From assembly GCA_019096155.1 (NCBI GenBank), contig JAHCVI010000002.1, forward strand, positions 930,001 through 994,000: a DNA stretch of 64,000 nucleotides, read 5' to 3'. Shown one piece after another: positions 46,732-58,212 of the stretch. The notes beneath the pieces are model-generated. The model made no database searches. It was not told the DNA's origin and worked only from the letters and a program-made list of their open reading frames with translations. How positions within the stretch are numbered: the stretch's first letter is position 1; each line of letters begins with the position of its first letter. The DNA comes from Staphylotrichum longicolle (Eukaryota; Ascomycota; Sordariomycetes; Sordariales; Chaetomiaceae). The position numbers were made by a program, and so were the translations under genes.

Positions 46732-47405
46732 CTTTGTGGCTCCCGTCTCTTCGGATTAATGGCAGGATTTGGTAACAGGGGGCTGCTCGGGATTTTGTAT
46801 TCGAGAGATTTGTTAAGTCGGTTGCTGCATGGGTATCGACAGCGCCAGTGCGCCTTCAGGGCATGAATGCACCGAGTTTGAGCTGCGGTGAAATCGGTTA
46901 AGGTGAGATGATGAAAGAGCCGAGGGAACGTGGTCTGGGAACTCTCACACGAGTTCAACAACCAGGCAACCGACAAAGATACACCACAACAGATGAAGCG
47001 ACCCGTAATGAGATGTTCAGCTAACTTTACTATCACATTACCAAACTTTTACGGTACAACCTGGAAGTCAGGTAATCTGCATCCGAATGGAAAGAATGCC
47101 CCTCCCTCGCCCTCCGCGACCACGCTTATCGTTTATCAGAAGCGGGGCAGAGAATTGGGCGTTTGTGGAAATGAACGCCACACTTTTACGAAAGGGTCCG
47201 GCCACTCAAATTCAAAAGAAAAGTGGCGACCAAACTGTTGTGCATCTCGTACTGTCAGACTGTGTATGAATAAGGAGGTATCAATAAATCCTGTATTGAT
47301 GCTCCAGCTCGCCCCGCTAAAGTGGACAACAAGCAGCCATCGACGTTGAGTCGAGGGGCGAGGCCAAGAAGAAAAATCAAGGCAGTTCCCAACCAAGTGG
47401 GCTAC
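46732..47405. other. Intergenic, 0.67 kb
   Basis: Promoter side of the SET gene and 3' side of the transporter gene, both on the minus strand. No other element was recognised. Confidence 0.4.
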
Positions 47406-49128
47406 TCACGGCTTCCACCTCCAGTCAGGATGCTTCCACTCGAGATCTGCGAGCTGGGCCGGAGTCAAGCCTGACAGCAGCTCCTCCCTCTCCGCCGGCG
47501 TCATCTTGTCGCGCTTCCTGTTATCCGCCTTCATCCAGACAAGCCCTGCGATGGATGCCACGCCGATAACACCGGACATGGCAAGGTTCAGGCCGTTGCC
47601 AATGGGATACATGGGACCGTCCCATGGAAGATACGTCCACGTCGCCAGAAGACCGCCCAGGTAGCCGCACATGACTGGTGGTTTGACGCGTTAGTATCAC
47701 ATTTATGCGCAGGGAGGGGGGCTTGCGTTGAGGCACTGCACCTACCATTCGTTCCGATGGCGATACTCCGGGCTGTGTCTGATACCGTGTTCGCGCTGAC
47801 TTGGGCGTTGCACAACGAACCGCCAAAGAAGGCACAGCTCGCGCACAGGAAGATGGCCGCGTACCGCACGTTGGGATCGGTGCTCTTGAGCAGGATCGCG
47901 TAGCCGGCCATGACGGTCGGCGCGCTGAAGAACAAGAGGAACTGGCGCGTGTTGATCCGAGTGGCAAGCCACGAGACAAAGATGAGGAAGAATGCGCCGA
48001 CCACGTACGGCGGCACGGTGAGGAGCTGCTGGTGCACCTTGGACTTGTCGGGGTAGATGGAGCGGATGATGGTCGGCAGGAAGAAGGAGATGCCCAGCAC
48101 CACGACGTTGCTGCAGAAGAAAATGAAGGCGGTGACCAGAGTGACAGGGTTGTAGAAACCGCCCTTGAGCTTCTTCCAGTTCATCTTGTCGTTGACTTCG
48201 GTCTGCTCCATACGCTCGCTCATGACTCGGGAAACGGCGAGTTCCTTCTCCTCAGCGCTCAGCCAGCGGGCAGTTGACGGGTTGTCTGTGGCGATGAACA
48301 CCATGATGAAGGCCAGGCAAGTCGTGATGATGCCCTCAATTGCGAAGATCATTCGCCAGCCCTTTAGAGTAGAAAAGTGGTCCAGAGACAAGATGCCCGA
48401 GGCGAGCAGGCCGCCGAAAGCACCGGCGGTAGGCGTCATGATCATGTACATGCCGAGACGGAACGAGAGCTCGGCGTGGCGGTACCAGCGCGAAAAGTAG
48501 TAAGCGACTCCAGGGAGCATGCCGGCCTCAAATATTCCCAGCAAGAGTCGGCAGGCGATGATCTGCGCTTTCGTATGGCAAAAGGCGGTACCGATCGTGG
48601 TGACACCGAAGCCCAAGCTTGTCAGGGGCAAGAACCATCCGGGGCCGATGAGCTTGCAGAGAAGCATGGCCGGCATCTCGCACAGCGCATAGGTGACGTA
48701 GAAGAGGGACAGGATCATGTTGTAGTCATTTCCCGCGAGACCGAGGTCTTGTTCGAAGCCCGCCAGCCGCGCATTGCCTAAGATGGTGTAACAAAGTCAG
48801 TCAACAGGAACCGCCACCGTCTGACGTTTGTGCTGGTGATGGTGTAAGAGATACGTACCAATATTTGTCCGGTCCACGAAGGAGAGCAAGTACAGGAGGG
48901 AGACGCCCGGCACGACGAACAGGTCGATCTTTCTCCGGAGCTTCTTCTCTGCTACCGGATCAAAGGTCTGCTGTGATGCCAGCGTTCTGGCGAGTCCAAA
49001 GACCATAAGTTAGCTTCCCTCTCACAATTGTCGACTGCCACTCCATTGACCACTGTGACTAACCCTTCCACATGCTCCTGAGATGCAGCGAGCTCGGACT
49101 CGTACTGCTCAGCAGAGTCCTTTCCCAT
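47406..49128 (-). CDS. MFS anion:cation symporter family transporter (DAL5/TNA1-like)
   Basis: Four exons: 49064-49128, 48859-48986, 47746-48777 and 47406-47674. Introns of 77, 81 and 71 nt are all phase-correct; the product is 497 aa. The N-terminal LRRKIDLFVVPGVSLLYLLS and FVDRTNIGNARLAGFEQDL are the hallmark of the fungal allantoate/nicotinate permease (ACS) family. So is the fourth-helix region IACRLLLGIFEAGMLPGVAY. Twelve hydrophobic segments can be counted roughly. Relatives import organic anions such as allantoate, nicotinate, pantothenate or biotin precursors across the plasma membrane; the substrate is not predictable from sequence. The start MGKDSAEQYESE was chosen because an acidic cytosolic N-terminus is usual, but an in-frame Met exists further upstream at 49236. 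Confidence 0.92.
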
Positions 49129-50945
49129 GGCTTTCGTGGTGTCCTGCTCCGCAGGTGCGCCCTCTAACACGGGTTGGGAGGAGGTGAGGTGTGTTAGGGG
49201 GATATGGAGAGTATGGAGAGACACGAGGCGGTTCAAACTCCGTTGGAACTGTCGGTGCTGACGAGACTTTGAAGCGCCAGGGAAGCTGATCCTCCCTGGT
49301 ACTTATACGCACCGATGCCTGCCCGACAAGTTGCTCAATGTCATAATGTCCTTCTTGGCCATGGGTCATTCCGCAGTGTCATGGGCTGCGCCATTGCCCC
49401 TGTCCGTTCCAACCCCAGATCTGGCCACGGAGCCAGGGGACCAACGCGTTAGCCTGCTCCACGAGCACGCGTCTACCCCAGACTCGTGAATGGAGGCATG
49501 GTCGGCAGTTGGACCCCGCGAATTGGGGGATACCGAGAGAACCCCGGAAACTACCAACGACCCATTAGGCTCTCAGCAGCTGAGGCTAGCTCGAGACTAG
49601 GCGTGAGATTGGTGTTGGTTCCCCCCGTCAGAACCACGAGGATGTTTCCGCAGTGGGACTCGTCTGGGTCGCTAAAAGCAAGCTGAAGGCCGTGTCAAAG
49701 GTGGTCTAGGGTGCCTAGGGCCTCCCATCCGTGCATGAGCGGCGCCGTATCCCCACTTACCGGGTCGGTGTCCCCACATCTCCCGACCGTTCCTCGTGGT
49801 TCACCCTATGGCAGGCCACAGTTGCTGGCCTGCTCCTCATTTCACAGATTGCGGGGAAGGCTATTCCATCGGTTATGTGGCTTGGCGTTGGAGAATCGAC
49901 CGAGGGGTCCAGCTCGATGGACAAGGAACCCGACCTTTCCGCCACGTTGATCGAGGAAAGCGAATGCTGTCGTCTCGTCAAATCATTTGTAGCTGTTTGT
50001 GGCTTGACCTGGGCCGAGTTGAGTCGGCGGCCGGCACTACCGGCCTTGCCATTGGCTCAAACTTGGTGAGCGTGGGATGTTCATGAACACCAGGACAAGG
50101 AGAGCTGCGTGGTGGTTGACTGCCTTCGTCTGGTGAAGCTCCCGGCAAATCCGACCGTGGCGACATCTCTCAAGCTGATCATCAGCTCGTCGCGCTAATG
50201 AAGCACGAGAAGATGATTGACTGGCCGAAGTGCAAGCAATTGTATGTAGCCATGGAGGGCACAGGTCATCCAGGCCAGATAACGACTCGCTTGTTCATCA
50301 GTGCTGGCGGCAGGCTGTTCGATAAGCGGGATTGGTCATCCCACTCGGCAACGAGACACGGCTCGGTAGATGAGATCGATGGTGAGGCTCGGTCACGGAA
50401 ACCCGGTTTGGACATGGCCACTGCCATGAAGCACTCGATCTCAAAAGCTTGAGGGACTATGGGTTATTCGCTGAGGTCAATTCCAGACTTTCATGGTTTC
50501 ATCCGATCAACCTTTTTGAACTGGGGATTTCCTTTGATTCTCCGACTTTTTTTCAAACATGGGACTGCAAACTGAGCAGTTGCAATCGCAGGTCCGACGA
50601 GGTCACTATCCCATAGCACCGTTTCTGAAAAAGAGATAATCATTTGGGAGACATGCCCGCATACCTTCGGTTTGCCAAAGATAAAATAAAAAACCCACAG
50701 ACAATGAAGATGATGATAGTGTTCGACATGTCGCGCCCGGTGAAGCAGGGTGGAAGATTTGGCTGAAAGTGAAAGTGGGACCAACATTCAGACAGTGAGG
50801 CATGTGCTCCGTGTGCGTGCAAGCCACACCCACTCCAATCTGCGCCACATAGGCGATAAGATTTCATGAACCCAGCGACGTTCTTGTCGCACCCCTCTTC
50901 GAGACTCCCCCACCATCCCCAAATCCTCGATACAACCACATCGCG
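49129..50945. other. Divergent intergenic region, 1.8 kb
   Basis: This lies between the transporter (-) and the GTPase (+). Short frames at 49731-50069 and 50198-50452 (plus) and 50640-50939 (minus) show no family features. Presumed promoters only. Confidence 0.4.
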
Positions 50946-52513
50946 ATGCCTCGAGACCCCTTAATCGGCCTGGTGGGGAAGCCCAGTGCGGGCAAGTCCA
51001 GCACACTCAACTCGCTCACGGATGCCTCGTCCAAAGTCGGTGGGTAGCAGCCATCTTCCTACCCCGCGATCCAACAGAACAAGAGAGTTTGTGTAAGAAA
51101 GAGGAGAGCCGTTGCTGATACGGCCTCCTGTTGCAGGAAACTTCCCGTACGCCTAGACCCAATATCTAACCTGCGCACCCCATGCCATGTGCTCCCCTCT
51201 CCCCCGCACGACCCGGGCACTAACACCCCTGCCCCTCTCCAACAGCTTCACCACCATCGACCCGCAACGCGCCGTCGGCTACCTCCAAATCGACTGCGCC
51301 TGCGCGCGCCACGGCGTGTCGGACAAGTGCAAGCCCAACTACGGCTCCTGCGAGAACGGCCGCCGCAGCGTGCCCATCGAGCTGCTCGACGTCGCCGGCC
51401 TGGTCCCCGGCGCGCACCAGGGCAAGGGGCTGGGCAACAAGTTCCTCGACGACCTGCGCCACGCCGACGCGCTGATTCACGTGGTGGACGTATCCGGGAC
51501 GACGGACGCCGAGGGCAAGAACACCCGCGGCTACGACCCGAGCGTGGACATCGCGTGGCTGCGGAGCGAGATTGTCGCGTGGATCAAGGGGAACTTGTGG
51601 GAGAAGTGGGGGTCCATCAAGAGGAGGCATATCGCAGTCAAGGCGACCGCGGTGGAGACGCTGCAGAACCAGTTCAGCGGGTACGGGAGTACGAGCTCGG
51701 TTGTGGCGAGGACGCTGGATAAGCTGGCCTTGAAGGAGCCGTTGGAGGAATGGAGCGGTGCGTTCTTACCTGCCCCCGTCGGTAAGGGTTGCAGCTTAAG
51801 GGTGCTGACGGCGGTTCTTTTGGTTAGAGGCGACGGTTGACCGCGTGGTGAACGCATTTACCGACGAAAAATTCCCGACAGTCATCGCGCTCAACAAGAT
51901 CGACCACCCCGATGCCGACAAGAACATCGCCAAGATCGCAAAGATGCAGGATCCAAACACAATCGTCCTCTGCTCCGCCGTGTCCGAGATCTTCCTCAGG
52001 AAACTGGCGAAGCAGGGGTACATCAGGTACACGGAAGGCAGCGAGTTCGTCGACACGAGGGAAGACCTAATAGCGGACGGCGACCCGGACGGCGGGGGCC
52101 TGAAGGAGCTGGACGAGAAGAACCGCAACAGGATAGAAAACCTCAAGGACATGGTGTTGTACAGGTTCGGGTCGACAGGGGTGGTCCAGGTGCTGTCCAA
52201 GGCGGCCGAGATATTAGGTTTGGTGCCCGTGTTCCCGGTGAGGAACACCACGACGTTTGCGTCAGGGACAGGCGACGCCAAACATGTTTTCCGCGACTGC
52301 GTGCTGGTGAAGAAGAACTCGACAGTGGCGGACGTGGCACGGAAGATCATGGGGGATGCGCCGATTGCCTACATTGAGGGCGCCGGAGGAACCAGGGTGG
52401 CTGAAGACCAAATAGTGTCAGTTGGCAAGAATGATGTGAGTTCAAAAAGTTCTCTCTGTGATTTACTGCTGCTAACCTTGAGGAAGATATTGTCATTCAA
52501 GGTAGGGAAATAA
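50946..52513 (+). CDS. YchF/Obg-type GTP-binding protein (YGR210C branch)
   Basis: Five exons: 50946-51039, 51137-51146 (10 nt), 51246-51757, 51828-52435 and 52487-52513, giving 416 aa, close to yeast YGR210C. The G1 loop is GLVGKPSAGKSSTLNSL. NFPFTTIDP is the switch region, built across the micro-exon. The G3 region is DVAGLVPGAHQGKGLGNKFL, and G4 is ALNKIDHPD. The C-terminal TGS-like part ends RVAEDQIVSVGKNDILSFK. The NKxD in G4 and the CACARHGVSDKC insert separate this branch from Ola1, which has NxxE. The family associates with ribosomes or stress responses in other organisms; the cellular role of this branch is not established. Intron 4 (51 nt) is a stop-free multiple of three. Confidence 0.93.
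51137..51146 (+). other. 10-nt micro-exon of the YchF-type GTPase gene
   Basis: GAAACTTCCC lies between a TTGCAG acceptor and a GTACGC donor. It supplies exactly G-N-F-P of the conserved switch sequence VGNFPFTT. Without it the frame and the motif are both lost. Confidence 0.9.
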
Positions 52514-53520
52514 ACGGCATCGAAGGTTCCCTTCGGTGTATTATTCTCTCATCCTGTAGGGGGCATTTGTACGGACCCTGGCGGTTTGGCGTCAAACGCC
52601 AGAACAAAGTTTGGGTTGATTTGTGGCAGCCCTGGAAACACTCAGACCACGCTCCGGGCATCAAAGCCAAGCCAAGAAAACCAAGACATGCCACCAGAGG
52701 AAGGATTCACTATCTCGCCTAGACTCCTCCACTTGTCTCGGGAGTACCGGGAGATCTGGGTGGCATCCCGTCTCGCAGAGCGGACCAAAACTCAACACAA
52801 TGCGCGGACGCACAATCACCAATTCATTGCAATCAGTTGCTGAGGGAGAGTATATTCTGTGCGAATCCATGCTCAATCCGTGACGCATGACCTCGGGTAT
52901 CGTGAGATTACAACGGGCTCGCAGCGGAGCGCAAATATGACAAGACATCGCAACCAAGCCAAGCAGAGCCAAAAATGGACGCCTGCTCTCGACAAAACGG
53001 AAAAAGGAAAAAAATGACCCTGGAAAGTGAAGGAAAGAAACCAGATGCCGGTCCAATGCCAGAAAAAACCCCCATGACCCAATCAATCATGGCTCATAAA
53101 AACTCTCCTCTCCTCCCTGCCCCTCTGGGTACCCGGGAATTCAGGCGTCTCCTGCAACCCGCGAAACCCAATCCCTCCCGAACGTGCCGGCGACATCAGT
53201 TGATGAATGGGTGATGGAGTGGGCCTTGGCGCGCCCTGGTAGGCCCCAAGTGAGAGCGGGGCTGTCTCCGAAAAGCTGATGTCATCGGCTGCCGCTGCCC
53301 CACCAGAGCAGTTGGACCAGGGTAGCTTCAGCTCCCGAGAAAAAGGGAAAATGCCGAGCTGCCGGTTTTGTTGATTTGATCGGGCTGACTTGATGGATCG
53401 GCGGCCGCCTTTTGGAGGGGGGCTTCTCTGGGGACGTAACACGAGTTTGAGGTCATCGTCGGGCCGTCGTTCGTATCAAAATGGGTCCAGGAAAGTTGGG
53501 GCCGGAGTTTGGGTGCTCCC
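52514..53520. other. Convergent intergenic region, 1.0 kb
   Basis: This lies between the 3' ends of the GTPase (+) and pmp3 (-). No gene or repeat was recognised. Confidence 0.4.
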
Positions 53521-53973
53521 TTAGTATTTGCAGATGATGTACAGAGCGTGGATGATGCCGGGGATGTACTGTGGAGATGGGCGGAAGCGGTCAGCTTTCA
53601 GCTCGGGTGGGTTCACTGCTTGCTTACGGAGTTACTCGGTACACAGAACTACTGTGCCCCCGGTGGAGAGAAGAGGAAGAGGGAAGATGTGCCCAGATTG
53701 GGGTTGGGCTCTTTTTTTTTTTTTTCCCTTCTCCTCCCTGAGTGGGAATGATGGGCGAAGAGAACTGAGTGAGACTTACGCCGAGGATGGTCAGGAGGAT
53801 GTTGATCAGCAGATCCGCGCCGCATCCGCGCTCGAGGAAGACGCCGAGCGGGGGGAGGAGGACGGCGAAGATGATCTTGCAGATGTCGCTGAAGAGGAAA
53901 GAGAGGTTAGTGATGGGCTGCGAGAGCGCGCTCTGGGTTTGACGCTGGGAGCGTACCTAGCGGTGAAAGCCAT
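53521..53973 (-). CDS. pmp3: Plasma-membrane proteolipid Pmp3 (UPF0057 family)
   Basis: Three exons: 53957-53973 (17 nt), 53780-53888 and 53521-53568. Introns are of 68 and 211 nt; the longer one contains a poly-pyrimidine tract near 53712. The 57-aa product starts MAFTASDICKIIFAVLLPPL and continues GVFLERGCGADLLINILLTI, then LGYIPGIIHALYIICKY. It has two membrane-spanning helices with the family's PPLGVFL and YIPGIIHA turns. Pmp3 proteins sit in the plasma membrane and affect membrane potential and sodium tolerance in yeast; homologues in plants are cold- and salt-induced. No single frame of the gene is longer than 40 codons, so ORF-based calling misses it. Confidence 0.96.
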
Positions 53974-55858
53974 GATGTCGGTGTTGTTTGGTTTGTTGGT
54001 AAGGTTGTTGTGGTGGACAGGTTTGTTTTGTTTAAAGATTTCGGTCGATGGACTCGTGTGCTTAGAAGAATGCTATGGTAGGTGATCAAGCAAAGGAAGA
54101 GAAGAACCACTGGGGTGGGTTCCGGCCGTTTGTTAAATACCTGCGTGGGCGTGACACATGCCCGCTTGCTGCCAAGGGATGGGCTGCTGCTCTGGCGGGG
54201 CCTCCAAGGTAAGGGTGCGTCTGCCCTGCGCCGGACAGTGGTGGGCTGCGGCCATGTGGGTTGCTAACAAAGATCGCGTTGCAGGGGAATGATTGGGAGG
54301 TTGAAGGCTGCGTCATACGCGGTTGCATGCGGCCAGCCGCTGCCCAGTTACGAGGCGATTCCAAGCTTCTGTGGCGGACATCGCCGGCGGTTCGCCTATG
54401 ATGCCCGGGATCTCGGCAAAGGAACTTAACTGCCTACAAGCTTACACTACGATAGAAAGGCATCATTTTCTTACAAAAGACGGTTACCTGTCACAACTGA
54501 GACTTTGAAGCTTGGGAGATACATCTCTCGAATACTGGCTGTATCTATCTGCGGTAAGTTACTTGCGGTGTTGGATGTGTGCTACCGTTTCGAAGGAACC
54601 AACAACTGTTTTTTCGGTTGTCATCTATTTCAGGGTCGTCAGACTCCGCTAGCAAGTGGGTATGGTGATGAACTCCATTCAGTTCGGTTGCCCAGTCCGG
54701 CGCATACCCGAACCTGTGCCACCCCCCGTTGCCGCCGTTGGACGGATCCTTGTTTGCGTCGTCGTAAGGTTACAAGGCGCAGCGATCGAAAGCAGTTGCA
54801 TTGTTTCCAGTGCCGCATGCTGGTGTGGGGCTGAGAGGTTCGCAGGCAGGTGACGTAACGCACACATGACATCACCCGCATCAGCCAATCGTGGCGGCGG
54901 ACTGTGGCGTAGCTATGATCAAAACCTCAGCTTGTGATTGTCATCGAAACCGAATTGAGCTTGATGGCGGTGCCAAAATCAGGAAATGCCAAGATTTCCA
55001 AGAGCACTTGGACCGTCTTCCATGCAAGCAAACCCGGGAACAAGGCAGACTTTGCTGAACAGGGCAGCGTCAAGGCATTCGGCCTTCTACTCACATTGGG
55101 CTTGTGTTCCGAGGACGCATTCGGGGATGGCACTCGATGGGGTTCCGCAAAAAAGGCATCTTGCTTGAGATACACGATGCCGAGGACTTTTTGGTTCCAT
55201 CGATCTTCAAACGATGCATGAACCTGAACCTGCCACGTCCCGAGAAGGCATCAACAAGGCGAGGCAAACCCTAACCCTCATGCATTGAACAGAAAAAGAT
55301 GAAGCCGCAAGAGAGAGTAGGCCAGAGTCTAGTTTGATACGGATAGAACAGTTGGTAAGTCTGCTCATGTGCTGTATCCCAATGCTTTGACCCCAACCAT
55401 GACGCCGAGTATGAGGGCTGTTGTGCCTGGGAGCCTTCTCAGGTTGCGGCCGTGAATGCCTGGAGGGACTTGAACGCCATTCGGGCTCAATCTTGGTGTG
55501 TAGAGTTGCGCAACATAAAAAACCAGAAAACCAAGTGCTGGGCTTTTCAGGAAAGAAAACGGTAGCTTTTTAGGCGTTCCGGGCTACGGCCCGGAGGTGT
55601 AACTTTCAACTCACGCCGGAACGGAGCCTTGGCACGGCTTCGGGCCCGGAATGGAAGTTACGCCCCACTTTACCCCTCAAGCCCTAAAACTTTGGGCCAC
55701 AATTTTGTGCGAAACTCCCAATTCGACCTCTCACCGCCCGCAACGAAGATTTCTCGGTCGCTCTTAAACCCCCCGACACCTTCACAACCAGACGCAGGAT
55801 ATCACCTCTTTGCGTTCTAGACATCCACGGTTAATCTCCGCCGATCCCGACAGCAACA
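53974..55858. other. Divergent intergenic region, 1.9 kb (pmp3 / rpl22)
   Basis: No gene was recognised. The half nearest rpl22 carries CCCTAA motifs (about 55267-55278 and GCCCTAA near 55681) and a GC-rich hairpin at 55579-55594 (see the separate entry). The remainder is presumably promoter and leader sequence of both genes. Confidence 0.45.
55579..55594. promoter_or_regulatory. GC-rich hairpin upstream of rpl22
   Basis: CCGGGC-TACG-GCCCGG forms a perfect 6-bp stem with a 4-nt loop, about 265 bp before the rpl22 ATG. Related CCGGAA/TTCCGGGC elements in both directions and a partly inverted GTAACTTTC/GGAAGTTAC pair surround it at 55575-55670. The regulatory role is inferred from position only. 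Confidence 0.35.
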
Positions 55859-56396
55859 ATGGCTCCCATCGCAGTATGTCCCATCACCTGACCGCTTTGC
55901 TGTTGGCCCAGTCCCTCGGGCCTCCCGAGACGGATCATGGCGTAAAACAGTAGGCTAAGTCAATCGCGAACAGAAGAAGACCGGCACCAAGAAGGGCCCC
56001 AAGGTGACGAAGAAGTTCATCATCAACGCCTCGCAGCCCGCCAGCGACAAGATCTTCGATGTCTCGGCTTTCGAGAAGTTCCTGAACGAGAAGATCAAGG
56101 TCGAGGGCCGCGTCGGCAACCTGGGCGAGACCATCAAGATCTCCCAGCAGGGCGAGGGCAAGATCGAGATCATTGCCCACAATGAGCTCTCTGGCCGCTA
56201 CCTCAAGTACCTGTACGCCGCCCTTACTCTCTCTGTGTGTCCTCGTGGAATAACTGACAGTCGCCGCAGGACCAAGAAGTTCCTCAAGAAGATGCAGCTC
56301 CGTGACTGGCTCCGCGTCGTCTCGACTTCGCGCGGTGTCTACGAGCTCAAGTTCTTCAACGTCGTCAACGACGAGGCTGAGGACGATGAGGAGTAA
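55859..56396 (+). CDS. rpl22: 60S ribosomal protein L22 (eL22)
   Basis: Three exons: 55859-55873 (15 nt, MAPIA), 55974-56212 and 56270-56396. Introns of 100 and 57 nt are phase-correct, and the second is a stop-free multiple of three. The 126-aa product reads MAPIA-KKTGTKKGPKVTKKF and then FIINASQPASDKIFDV; later come LNEKIKVEGRVGNLG and FLKKMQLRDWLRVV, and the tail is acidic (NDEAEDDEE). These are eL22 hallmarks throughout. It is a eukaryote-specific protein of the large ribosomal subunit. The very short first exon is the common arrangement in fungal ribosomal-protein genes. Confidence 0.97.
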
Positions 56397-56619
56397 ACTG
56401 GTCGACCTTCTGGCTGGAGTTTTGTCGGGAATACTGGCAGGGATACCCAAAAGGATACTAGACGGTTGTGCATAGCGGGAATGGGTCAATAAAAGACACA
56501 AGCCGCTGTTGCGGCCGGCGCGCCAGTTCTGGCCAAACCAGCTTTTTGATCCGTCCTCTAAGACTATCCTGGGTATAATGCATATGTGTGACAAGAACTC
56601 TCCCAGCCCATTTCCCCCA
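56397..56619. other. Short convergent spacer
   Basis: 223 bp between the rpl22 stop and the mitochondrial-carrier stop; it must hold both 3' UTRs. An AATAAA-like stretch (caataaaag) lies at 56489. Confidence 0.5.
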
Positions 56620-57696
56620 TCATTCCGGCAACGACCGCATCACGGCCTCAAACGCAACCAGCGCCATGGCATTCGCGGGAAACGCCCTGAGAAAGCACGG
56701 CAAGAACCCGCGCCAGTACCCCCTCGCACCGCTCTCCTTATACACGGCCTTGGCCGCATCCCTCCACTTGGGGAACCTCCTCACGCCGTCGTTCAACCCC
56801 CCGCCCAGCGGGTCTGTCATGATCCTCTGCTTGACCACATCGCTCGGGTAGCTCGTGATCCAAAACACCTGCGCGCTCAGCCCGCCCGCCCAAAAGTTGA
56901 TGGCCGGTGCGCTCAGGCTCGTCCGCTCCCGCATCCACCGCGAGAACAGGTCGTAGCTCCCCCACCAAAAGAAGAAGAAGGTCCGAAACAGGAGCGTCGC
57001 CTGCAGGCCGTGGTACACGCCCCTGATGCCGTGCCACCGCCACACCTTGCGCAGGCAGTCCACGGGGCCCTTGTACAGCCTCTCGCTCTTGTTGGCGGCG
57101 TACTGGATCTGCAGGCGCGCCTTGACGTGCTCGACGGGGGCCGCGACGAAGCTGACGGTGGCGCCCGCCATGACGCCCGCGAGGCCGTGGCCGTGGGCCG
57201 GTAGCGGGGCGGTCGGGTCGTGCAGGGGGTGCCAGGGCGGGTTGAACAGGTTGTCCTGCACGACGCGCCGGTAGACGGACAGCGAGCCCAGCATGACGCT
57301 GTCCATGAACATCCAGCCGACGAGGGGCGGGGTGGCGCCCTTGTAGAGGCCGACGACGCCCTCGTGGCGGATGGTCTGGGCGAGGCATTGGAGCGGGCCG
57401 GAGAAGCGGTTTGAGGTGGTGGTTTGGAGGCGGACTTTGATCGTGTCGAAGGGGTGGCCGACTGGAAGGGGAGTTATGTCAGGAGGATGTTTTTTTCCTT
57501 TTGGTTATTTTCCTGGGAGGGAGAACGGGTGGAGGGATTGTCGGAAGGGGGTAAAGGACGAACCGGAGAGCTTGGCTATCCCGGAGAACACGCCGGCTAC
57601 AAAGCCTTTGTAGCTCTTGTTGGCCTTGGCTTGTGGTTGGGACGGCTCCGGGGCGGCGGCCGGGGCTGGGGGTTGCGTCTGCATGTCGGCTGCCAT
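56620..57696 (-). CDS. Mitochondrial carrier family (SLC25) protein
   Basis: Exons 57564-57696 and 56620-57461 with a 102-nt intron give 324 aa. Three carrier repeats are present. The first is GVFSGIAKLS-VGHPFDTIKVRLQ, interrupted by the intron, followed by GLYKGATPPLVGW. The second is MAGATVSFVAAPVEHVKARL. The third is GGLSAQVFWITSYPSDVVKQRI followed by GYWRGFLPCFLRAFPANAM. Each repeat has the PxD/ExxK/R helix-capping motif. Carriers of this type exchange metabolites such as basic amino acids, acylcarnitines or nucleotides across the inner mitochondrial membrane. The PxEHVK in repeat 2 and the general layout resemble the Ymc/Crc1/SLC25A45 group, but the substrate is not assigned. The N-terminal 25 residues are Pro/Ala/Gln-rich. 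Confidence 0.93.
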
Positions 57697-58212
57697 TGAG
57701 CTTGATCCTGCGCGTGGTGAGGCGGTAAGGTGAGGGGAGCGCGCAAGGCTCGAGGCTGCTGCGCCTCAGCAAGAGAGCGGTTTAGAGGTCGCAGAGATGC
57801 GTTGTAGGAGTCATCGTCGGCTGCTGGGTAGAAGAAGGTTGACCAGGTCGGGAGAGGACGGGGTCTCAATTCGACCCCACTGATGCGGTATCGGACAGGG
57901 GAGTTCGGCATTAGTGGGGCCGAGCCGGGTTAAAGAAGCCCTGCATATCCTGTTGATGTAGGTCCCAGCATGCAGCTCAAATCATAGGCAATTGGAGCTG
58001 TGAGACACGTCGACTTGTGGAATTCTGACTCGAGTCCATCCCGTGAGTGTATTAGGTTTGTACAACTGCGGTTATATATGCTACATCCTCCTCCATGATC
58101 TCCTCCAACACCATCTCTAAGGGTATCTTTTTGACTTTTTTCCTCCTGGCATCAACAACTCCCCTTCCTGAAACACTCTTCTCTGCTCAAATGTATCGCC
58201 CTCCCCACCCAC
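57697..58212. other. Intergenic, 0.5 kb
   Basis: Promoter side of the carrier gene and 3' side of gpi11, both minus strand. Nothing else was recognised. Confidence 0.4.

Noticed and set aside
39196..49128. FacB, SET protein and MFS transporter as a secondary-metabolite cluster
   Set aside because: FacB is a known primary-metabolism regulator and no backbone synthase (PKS, NRPS, terpene cyclase) is present.
50640..50939. Small minus-strand frame ending in a hydrophobic peptide (MSNTIIIFIVCGFFILSL)
   Set aside because: Considered as a tiny membrane protein such as Ost4, but residues do not match and the context is the GTPase promoter.
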